A DNA stretch of 5,968 nt, from NCBI GenBank assembly GCA_023405705.1, contig JAEXXR010000643.1:1-5968 (forward strand), written 5' to 3'. Source of the DNA: Actinomycetes bacterium (lineage in GTDB: Bacteria; Actinomycetota; Thermoleophilia; Solirubrobacterales; Solirubrobacteraceae). The notes under the pieces were generated by a model. The model was not told the DNA's origin and did no database searches. It worked only from the letters and a program-made list of their open reading frames with translations. Below, piece after piece: positions 1-5,968 of the stretch. Both the position numbers and the translations under genes were made by a program. Numbering within the stretch: position 1 is the first letter of the stretch; each line of letters starts with the position of its first letter.

Positions 1-309
1 GGCCAGCGCGCCGTCGACACAGCGCGCGACCTGCGCCTGACCGACGCCGCGCCCGGCGCGCCCGCAGCCGAGCGGCCCGCCGTCGACGCCGCACTGACCG
101 AGGCATCCGTCGACGCCTACCGCGTCGGCGTCGGCATCGCCGGGGGCCTGGCGCTGCTCGGCGGCGTGATCGCCCTGATCGGCATCCAGGACCCCCGCCG
201 CCGCGCCGAGTCCCAGGTGCCGTGCGAGAGCTGCCCCGGCGGCGCGCTCGTGGGCGCCGCGGAATCGCTCGGGCGGAGCCCTCGGATTCCGTCGGAAGAG
301 CTCGCCTAG
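1..309 (+). CDS. C-terminal part of a probable DHA2-family MFS drug exporter (5' end outside window)
   Basis: Frame 1 is open from the first base to the TAG at 307-309, giving 102 residues. Residues 1-40 are a polar, alanine/aspartate-rich stretch. Residues 41-62 form one hydrophobic glycine/leucine/isoleucine-rich helix that looks like a final membrane span. It is followed by a basic Q-D-P-R-R-R stop-transfer motif and a cytoplasmic tail containing a C-E-S-C pair (residues 75-78) and PGGALVGA. A last helix, a basic flank and a short tail fit the end of a 14-helix major facilitator exporter, which would pump drugs or metabolites using the proton gradient. This is a family-style call: no diagnostic MFS motif lies inside the window, so another polytopic membrane protein is possible. 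The gene converges on the sigma-factor gene, with GC-rich hairpins between them. Confidence 0.6.
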   Translation, partial: GQRAVDTARDLRLTDAAPGAPAAERPAVDAALTEASVDAYRVGVGIAGGLALLGGVIALIGIQDPRRRAESQVPCESCPGGALVGAAESLGRSPRIPSEELA

Positions 310-341
310 GCGCTCGCGCTTCCAGCGGGCGGCGGCGTGGC

Positions 342-386
342 GCCGGCCTGAAACGGCCGGCGGCCGCGCTCTGGGAGCGCGGCCGC
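342..386 (+). terminator. Two GC-rich hairpins after the membrane-protein gene
   Basis: Two perfect inverted repeats stand 33 nt after the stop codon. GCCGGCC at 342-348 pairs with GGCCGGC at 355-361 (7 bp, 6-nt loop). GCGGCCGCGCT at 360-370 pairs with AGCGCGGCCGC at 376-386 (11 bp, 5-nt loop). No T-tract follows, which is common for terminators in high-GC actinobacteria. Termination is inferred from position and stem strength; the symmetric stems could act on either strand. Confidence 0.6.
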
Positions 387-414
387 GGGGTGCGAGGGGG
401 TCCGTTCAGTTGGT

Positions 415-480
415 GGGAGAGCGAGCCGCCAGGCGGGCTCTCCCGGCCTGATCCAAGGCCGCAGGCCGCTGGGTCAGGCC
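415..480 (-). terminator. Two hairpins at the 3' end of the sigma-factor gene
   Basis: Read on the minus strand, the first stem (445-454 with 471-480, 10 bp including one G-U pair, with an inner GGCC/GGCC stem) overlaps the sigma-factor stop codon at 474-476. The second follows directly: GGGAGAGC at 415-422 pairs with GCTCTCCC at 437-444 (8 bp), and an inner CCGCC/GGCGG can extend it. No U-tract follows on the minus strand. Together with the opposing hairpins at 342-386, they fill the convergent gap. Confidence 0.55.
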
Positions 481-1328
481 GCTTCGCGCAGGGCCGAGAG
501 GGCGGCCTCGCGCGAGAGGCGGCGGAGCGCCTGCTCCTCGATCTCGCGGGCGCGAGAGGAGCTGACGCCGAGCCGTCTGCCGATCTGGGTCAGCGTCTGC
601 GGCGGCTCGCCGCCGGTGCCGAACCGCAGGTGGATGACGGTCTTCTCGTTGTCGGGGAGGTCCTCGATCGCCTTCTGCACCGTCTCGTGGCGGAGCGTCT
701 CGGCGACCTCGTCCTCGGTGTCGGGAGCGTCGGACTTGATCAGCGCGCCGAGCGCGGTGTCGCCGTCCTCGCCGACCGGCGCGTCGAGGCTGGTCGGCTC
801 GCGGTCGGCTCTGCCGGCCTCGATCACCTGCTCGAGCGGGAGTCTGGCGACTTCGGCGATCTCCTCGTCGGTCGCGTCGCGTCCGAACTTGGCGGTCAGC
901 TCGCGGCGCACGCGCGCGACCTTGCGGGCGCGCTGGCCGACGTGGACCGGGAGCCGGATCGTGCGGCCCGTGTTCTCGAGCCCGCGCTGGATCGACTGCC
1001 GGATCCACAGCGTCGCGTAGGTGGAGAAGCGGAAGCCCTTGCGCCAGTCGAACTTCTCGACCGCGCGGATCAGGCCCAGCGTCCCCTCCTGCACCAGGTC
1101 GCCCATGCCGAGGCCCTGCCCCTGGTAGTGGCGGGCGATCGACATCACGAGGCGGAGGTTGGAGTTGACCATCCGCTCCTTGGCGGCGAGGTCGCCTCTC
1201 TCGATCCGTCTCGCGAGCTCGATCTCCTCCGCAGGGGTGAGCAGCGGCCAGTTGCGCGCCTCGCGCATCAGGAGCTGCAGCGGATCGAACGTCGTGTCGT
1301 GGGTCTCAGCGTTTGCCGGCGTGCTCAT
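474..1328 (-). CDS. Alternative sigma-70 family RNA polymerase sigma factor (284 aa)
   Basis: This protein directs RNA polymerase to a subset of promoters. Region 1.2 lies at about residues 15-47 (DPLQLLMREA, then LLTPAEEIELARRIERGD). Region 2 lies at about 48-130, with the core-binding DLVQEGTLGLIRAVEKFD and the FRFSTYATLWIRQ promoter-melting segment. Region 3 is about 131-195 and region 4 about 215-275, ending in a helix-turn-helix (TLTQIGRRLGV). There is no long region 1.1, so it is a group 2/3-like factor, not the essential housekeeping one. Compared with E. coli sigma-70, the W433 position is L107 and T440 is Q114. In region 4.2, R584, E585 and Q589 become S257, S258 and E262, while R588 is kept (R261). 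Altered promoter preference is inferred from these changes. The ATG at 1326-1328 is preceded by GAAGG (1334-1338 on the other strand) at 5 nt. It is divergent from the csbD-like gene. Family assignment is firm; the target regulon is unknown. Confidence 0.93.
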   Translation of the reverse strand: MSTPANAETHDTTFDPLQLLMREARNWPLLTPAEEIELARRIERGDLAAKERMVNSNLRLVMSIARHYQGQGLGMGDLVQEGTLGLIRAVEKFDWRKGFRFSTYATLWIRQSIQRGLENTGRTIRLPVHVGQRARKVARVRRELTAKFGRDATDEEIAEVARLPLEQVIEAGRADREPTSLDAPVGEDGDTALGALIKSDAPDTEDEVAETLRHETVQKAIEDLPDNEKTVIHLRFGTGGEPPQTLTQIGRRLGVSSSRAREIEEQALRRLSREAALSALREAA

Positions 1329-1360
1329 GTCTGCCTTCGTCTTCGTCGTGATTCCTTTTT

Positions 1361-1390
1361 TTGAATACCTACTGCTGTGCTAGGTATTGT
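1361..1390 (+). promoter_or_regulatory. Possible rightward promoter for the CsbD-like gene
   Basis: TTGAAT (1361-1366) and TATTGT (1385-1390) are spaced by 18 nt on the plus strand, each matching consensus at 4 of 6 bases. The -10 box is almost the same bases as the leftward TACAAT, offset by one. If used, the start lies near 1397 and the transcript carries a leader of roughly 97 nt before the CsbD-like start codon. The match is moderate, so the true promoter could differ; no clear SigB-type promoter was found. Confidence 0.4.
1364..1388. repeat. Perfect 8-bp inverted repeat over the divergent promoters (operator candidate)
   Basis: AATACCTA (1364-1371) and TAGGTATT (1381-1388) are perfect inverted copies with a 9-nt spacer. 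The right arm covers most of the leftward -10 box and the left arm touches the possible rightward -35. A second overlapping repeat with the same 9-nt spacer is CTAGG (1380-1384) with CCTAG (1394-1398). The position suits a dimeric regulator controlling both directions. In the sigma-gene transcript it could instead form a stem at the extreme 5' end. No T-tract follows in the leftward direction, so it is not a terminator there. Confidence 0.5.
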
Positions 1391-1414
1391 ACGCCTAGAA
1401 CGTTGCTTCGTCAA
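1386..1414 (-). promoter_or_regulatory. Near-consensus sigma-70 promoter of the sigma-factor gene
   Basis: On the minus strand, TTGACG (1409-1414) and TACAAT (1386-1391) are separated by exactly 17 nt, each matching consensus at 5 of 6 bases. Transcription would start near 1379, giving a leader of about 50 nt before the ATG at 1328. The region is strikingly AT-rich against its surroundings. Such a strong classical promoter suggests that the housekeeping polymerase drives this alternative sigma gene. Confidence 0.8.
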
Positions 1415-1448
1415 CTACTTTGTTCCGCGCGCGTAGCGGCCGGGCGCA

Positions 1449-1492
1449 TCGGGCACTCCTGGAGGACAGCACCCGACCCTAAGGAGACCCGA
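1449..1492 (+). promoter_or_regulatory. Possible leader stem that hides the ribosome binding site of the CsbD-like gene
   Basis: TCGGG (1449-1453) can pair with CCCGA (1488-1492), and CTCCT (1456-1460) with AGGAG (1482-1486). This gives 10 bp interrupted by a small CA/A internal loop. The second half contains the AAGGAG ribosome binding site (1481-1486). A second CCCGA at 1472-1476 could take over pairing with 1449-1453 and leave the site free. Pairing was worked out by eye; the switch idea is inference. Confidence 0.3.
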
Positions 1493-1493
1493 A

Positions 1494-1673
1494 ATGGCCG
1501 ATGACGGAACCACCGATCGCGCGAAGGGCAGCATCAAGAAGGCGGCCGGCGAGCTGACCGGCGACGAGGACCTCAAGAACGAGGGCCGCGTCGACAAGGG
1601 CGAGGGCAAGGTCAAGGAGAAGATCGACGAGGCCGCCGACAAGGTGAAGGACCTCCTCCACCGCGACAAGTGA
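1494..1673 (+). CDS. CsbD-family small stress protein (59 aa)
   Basis: The product is small, very hydrophilic and lysine/glutamate/aspartate-rich. The pattern DRAKGSIKKAAGELTGDEDL (residues 8-27) followed by KNEGRVDKGEGKVKEKIDE is characteristic of CsbD/YjbJ proteins. These are abundant soluble stress proteins of unknown molecular function; csbD of Bacillus subtilis belongs to the SigB general stress regulon. The two halves look like diverged copies of a K-G-x-x-K-x-x-x-G helix unit. It has no cysteine, signal peptide or membrane segment, and its length is normal for the family. The ATG at 1494 has an excellent AAGGAG at 1481-1486, 7 nt upstream, and the TGA lies at 1671-1673. It is divergent from the sigma gene, which raises the possibility of co-control, and a strong hairpin follows. 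The family call is confident; the role here is inferred. Confidence 0.9.
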   Translation: MADDGTTDRAKGSIKKAAGELTGDEDLKNEGRVDKGEGKVKEKIDEAADKVKDLLHRDK

Positions 1674-1686
1674 CCGACCGCGCCGG

Positions 1687-1715
1687 CGCGCGAGCCGCGA
1701 CCTACGGCTCGCGCG
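1687..1715 (+). terminator. Strong GC hairpin after the CsbD-like gene
   Basis: An 11-bp perfect stem, 1687-1697 with 1705-1715 and a 7-nt loop (CGACCTA), stands 13 nt after the CsbD-like stop codon. There is no T-tract, only the moderately AT-rich ACAATTCGTTAAC starting at 1728. It probably separates the CsbD-like transcript from the ppk operon. Confidence 0.65.
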
Positions 1716-1718
1716 AGC

Positions 1719-1767
1719 GCCGCGGCGACAATTCGTTAACACGTCGATAACAGGAGCCGCGGCGACA
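1719..1767. repeat. 12-nt exact direct repeat in the ppk upstream region
   Basis: GCCGCGGCGACA occurs at 1719-1730 and again at 1756-1767, a 37-nt period, flanking the Pho-box-like repeat. GACAATTCGTT (1727-1737) and GACAATCGTT (1773-1782) are also near-copies differing by one base deletion. The repeats may be regulator sites or traces of a local duplication; the sequence does not decide. Confidence 0.5.
1736..1752 (+). promoter_or_regulatory. Pho-box-like tandem repeat upstream of ppk
   Basis: TTAACA (1736-1741), a 5-nt spacer (CGTCG), then ATAACA (1747-1752) makes two similar hexamers with an 11-nt period, one helical turn apart. Bacillus PhoP boxes are direct repeats of TT(A/C/T)A(C/T)A with about 5-nt spacers: the first unit fits fully and the second at 5 of 6 positions. 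Polyphosphate genes are classic phosphate-starvation targets. The similarity to the streptomycete GTTCACC-type box is weaker. Only two units are seen, so this remains a candidate. Confidence 0.4.
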
Positions 1768-1772
1768 GCGCC

Positions 1773-1785
1773 GACAATCGTTGTC
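1773..1785 (+). promoter_or_regulatory. Possible -10 element and palindrome for a leaderless ppk transcript
   Basis: GACAAT (1773-1778) resembles a -10 box and ends 7 nt before the ppk ATG at 1786. No ribosome binding site is near that ATG, since the nearest purine run (AGGAG, 1752-1756) is about 30 nt away. A start at or next to the A of ATG would give a leaderless message, which is common in actinobacteria. The same bases form a perfect palindrome, GACAA-TCG-TTGTC (1773-1785). With this start, the Pho-box-like repeat would centre near -42, where an activator replaces a missing -35. Confidence 0.35.
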
Positions 1786-4436
<2,651 letters not shown>

Positions 4437-4437
<1 letters not shown>

Positions 4438-4517
4438 TGCTCGCGCTGAGCGCTCGCATCCGGTGCGGGGACTCGCCTGCGGCTCCTTCCCGCGGGAGGC
4501 TGGTCTGCCGCCGATGA
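4437..4517 (+). CDS. Possible 26-residue coupling ORF between ppk and ppx
   Basis: An ATG at 4437-4439 overlaps the ppk stop (TGATG, 4435-4439), and its TGA at 4515-4517 overlaps the ppx start (ATGA, 4514-4517). The frame therefore bridges the whole 76-nt gap. GGAGG (4428-4432) lies 4 nt upstream of its start. The peptide is basic, starts MLALSARIRCG and ends LVCRR, and has two cysteines; I recognise no family. It could carry ribosomes from ppk into ppx, or be a genuine small protein. Chance is a real alternative, because stop codons are rare in such GC-rich DNA. Confidence 0.35.
4483..4499 (+). promoter_or_regulatory. ppx ribosome binding site within a small hairpin
   Basis: GGGAGG (4494-4499) is the only Shine-Dalgarno-like run before the ppx ATG, at a long spacing of 14 nt. 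It can be covered by CTCC (4483-4486) pairing with GGAG (4495-4498), or by the TCCCGCGGGA palindrome (4488-4497). Ribosomes translating the small upstream frame would open it, which fits translational coupling. The function is inferred. Confidence 0.35.
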
Positions 4518-5968
4518 GCGCGTTGGCGCACCACCCGATGTCGCGCGCCGTCGCGAGGCGGACGGCCGTCATCGACCTCGGCTCCAACAGCTTCCGGCTC
4601 GTCGTCTTCAGCGTCGGCGAGAGCGGCTGGTGGAAGCGGACCGACGAGCTGTCGGAGAGCGTCAGGCTCGGCGGCGACCTCGGCCCGGACGGCGAGCTGT
4701 CGCCGACGCGGATGGCGCACGCGCTGGAGACGCTGCGCGTCTTCGCCGCCTTCTGCGCCACCAACGGCATCCACGCCGACCAGATCGAGGCGGTCGCGAC
4801 CAGCGCCGTGCGCGACGCGCCCAACGGCGACGAGTTCGTGCAGCGCGCGCGGCGCGCGACCGGCCTGCCGATCCGCGTCCTCTCCCAGCGCGACGAGGCG
4901 TGGTTCTCCTACGTCGCCGCCGTCAACCAGACGACGCTGACCGAGGGGATCGTGCTCGACATCGGCGGCGGCAGCCTCGAGCTGGTCGCCGTCGAGGAGC
5001 GGCTCGCCGAGGAGTGCGCCTCGTGGCCGCTCGGCGCCGTGCGGATGACCGACCGCTTCCTCTCCGGCGACGGCCCGGCCTCGCCGGACGAGATCGACGC
5101 GCTGCGCGAGCACACGCTCGCCTCGCTCGCCGAGGCGCCGTGGGTCGCGACGGCCGGGCGCGACCACCTCGTCGGGATCGGCGGCGCGGTCCGCAACCTC
5201 GCCAGCGCCGCGATCCGCGCGGCCGGACTGCCGCTCGACGGCGTGCAGGGCTTCCTGCTGGAGCCCGCGGCCCTCGACGCGCTGATCGACGAGCTGGCGT
5301 CGCGCACGCCGACCGAACGCGAGCGCGTCCCCGGGATCAAGCGCGGCCGGGCCGAGGTGATCCTCGCCGGCGCGGTGGTGCTGCGGACGGTGCTGGAGGC
5401 GACCGGCGCGCCCGGGATCGAGGTCGTCGAGGCCGGCCTGCGCGAGGGGCTGTTCCTCGCCGGCGAGCTGTCCGAGGAGGAGCAGCCGCTGCTGGAGGAC
5501 GTCCGCCACGCCAGCGTCGAGAACCTCGCGCGCCAGCACGGCGTCGACCTCGTCCACGCCGAGCACATCGCCGAGCTGGCCGACCAGCTCGCCGGCGAGC
5601 TGGTCGCGATCGGCCTGCCGGCGCCGGGCGAGCCCGAGCTGCTGGAGGCGGCCGCGATCCTCCACGACGTCGGCATGGCCGTCGACTACGTCGACCACCA
5701 CAAGCATTCGAGTTACCTGATCCTCGGCTCCGGCCTGCCCGGCTTCACGCCGCGCGAGGTGGCGCTGATCGCGCTGATGGCGCGCTACCACCGCAAGGGA
5801 ACGCCGCAGCTCGGCCCGGCCGCCGCGCTCTGCCGCGACGGCGACGCCGAGGTGCTGCTGCGCGGCGCCGCGCTGCTGCGGCTGGCCGAGCAGCTGGAGC
5901 GCAACCGCGACCAGGCCGTCCACACCGCGCGCCTGCACCGCGACGACGCCGACGGGGTCGTGCTGGAG
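4514..5968 (+). CDS. ppx: Ppx/GppA-family exopolyphosphatase or pppGpp phosphatase with C-terminal HD domain (3' end outside window)
   Basis: The frame is open for 485 codons to the window edge with no stop. Ppx removes phosphates from the ends of polyphosphate, and close relatives (GppA) convert pppGpp to ppGpp. Visible ASKHA-fold motifs are AVIDLGSNSFRLVV (residues 18-31), VATSAVRDA (94-102), the second phosphate loop LDIGGGSLELV (148-158), GIGGAVRNLAS (221-231), KRGRAEVILAGAVVL (276-290) and GLREGLF (308-314). The catalytic glutamate is likely E128, in an unusual SQRDEAW context where many relatives have SGEEEAR. An HD domain begins near residue 330, with ILHDVGM (382-388), DHHKHSSYLI (394-403) and ARYHRK (423-428), as in long Ppx/GppA proteins. 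ATG 4514 is chosen for its overlap with the preceding small frame; a CTG at 4505 sits closer to the GGGAGG but is less likely. It follows ppk in what looks like one operon. Substrate choice between polyphosphate and pppGpp cannot be settled by eye. Confidence 0.93.
   Translation, partial: MSALAHHPMSRAVARRTAVIDLGSNSFRLVVFSVGESGWWKRTDELSESVRLGGDLGPDGELSPTRMAHALETLRVFAAFCATNGIHADQIEAVATSAVRDAPNGDEFVQRARRATGLPIRVLSQRDEAWFSYVAAVNQTTLTEGIVLDIGGGSLELVAVEERLAEECASWPLGAVRMTDRFLSGDGPASPDEIDALREHTLASLAEAPWVATAGRDHLVGIGGAVRNLASAAIRAAGLPLDGVQGFLLEPAALDALIDELASRTPTERERVPGIKRGRAEVILAGAVVLRTVLEATGAPGIEVVEAGLREGLFLAGELSEEEQPLLEDVRHASVENLARQHGVDLVHAEHIAELADQLAGELVAIGLPAPGEPELLEAAAILHDVGMAVDYVDHHKHSSYLILGSGLPGFTPREVALIALMARYHRKGTPQLGPAAALCRDGDAEVLLRGAALLRLAEQLERNRDQAVHTARLHRDDADGVVLE

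Noticed and set aside
222..1364. A 380-codon plus-strand frame across the sigma-factor gene
   Set aside because: It crosses the membrane-protein stop, the hairpin block and the whole sigma gene; its composition is typical of antisense frames and no domain is visible.
1382..1387. AGGTAT as a SigB-type -10 box for the CsbD-like gene
   Set aside because: No GTTT-like -35 element is present at the required distance upstream.
1356..1388. T7 tract and inverted repeat read as an intrinsic terminator
   Set aside because: On the plus strand the T-tract comes before the stem, and on the minus strand the stem is followed by A residues. Neither strand has the stem-then-U order, and the site sits in a promoter.
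1446..1470. CTCC-T-GGAG next to each other read as a hairpin
   Set aside because: The loop would be a single base, which is not feasible; GGAGG there is also too far from the CsbD-like ATG to serve as its ribosome binding site.
1415..1669. An 84-codon minus-strand frame opposite the CsbD-like gene
   Set aside because: The plus strand has a textbook ribosome binding site and clear CsbD composition; the minus frame is a serine/arginine-rich shadow.

Overview
The window is very GC-rich, with strong G/C preference at third codon positions. Its gene set is typical of a high-GC actinobacterium. My best guess is the Thermoleophilia/Solirubrobacterales (Conexibacter-like), judged from overall protein style; this is inference and I could not run a search. 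No rRNA, tRNA, CRISPR array or insertion sequence is visible.

Layout, left to right. (1) 1-309 (+): the C-terminal end of an integral membrane protein, most likely a DHA2-type MFS exporter. (2) 310-473: a convergent intergenic region packed with GC-rich hairpins that can end transcription from both sides. (3) 474-1328 (-): a compact sigma-70 family factor with regions 1.2 to 4.2 but with changes at residues that normally read the -10 and -35 elements. (4) 1329-1493: an AT-rich divergent promoter region. It holds a near-consensus promoter for the sigma gene (TTGACG, 17 nt, TACAAT), a weaker opposing promoter whose -10 box is almost the same bases, and a perfect 8-bp inverted repeat overlapping both. 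(5) 1494-1673 (+): a 59-residue CsbD-family stress protein. (6) 1674-1785: its terminator hairpin, then a repeat-rich control region for ppk with a Pho-box-like tandem repeat. (7) 1786-4437 (+): polyphosphate kinase (PPK1) carrying an extra N-terminal RelA/SpoT-like HD domain. (8) 4437-4517 (+): a 26-codon open frame overlapping the ppk stop and the ppx start. (9) 4514-5968 (+): a Ppx/GppA-family exopolyphosphatase/pppGpp phosphatase with a C-terminal HD domain, still open at the window edge.

How it fits together. The right half is a polyphosphate synthesis and breakdown operon (ppk, small open frame, ppx), preceded by a possible PhoP/PhoB-type site. The extra HD domain on the kinase resembles (p)ppGpp hydrolases, and the Ppx/GppA family is itself linked to (p)ppGpp. 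The locus may therefore join alarmone or nucleotide sensing to polyphosphate metabolism. The left half (alternative sigma factor and CsbD) adds a general-stress flavour, although the only physical link seen there is the shared divergent promoter.

The most interesting items are the HD-PPK1 fusion, the overlapping small frame between ppk and ppx, the Pho-box-like repeat, and the symmetric divergent promoter with its inverted repeat.
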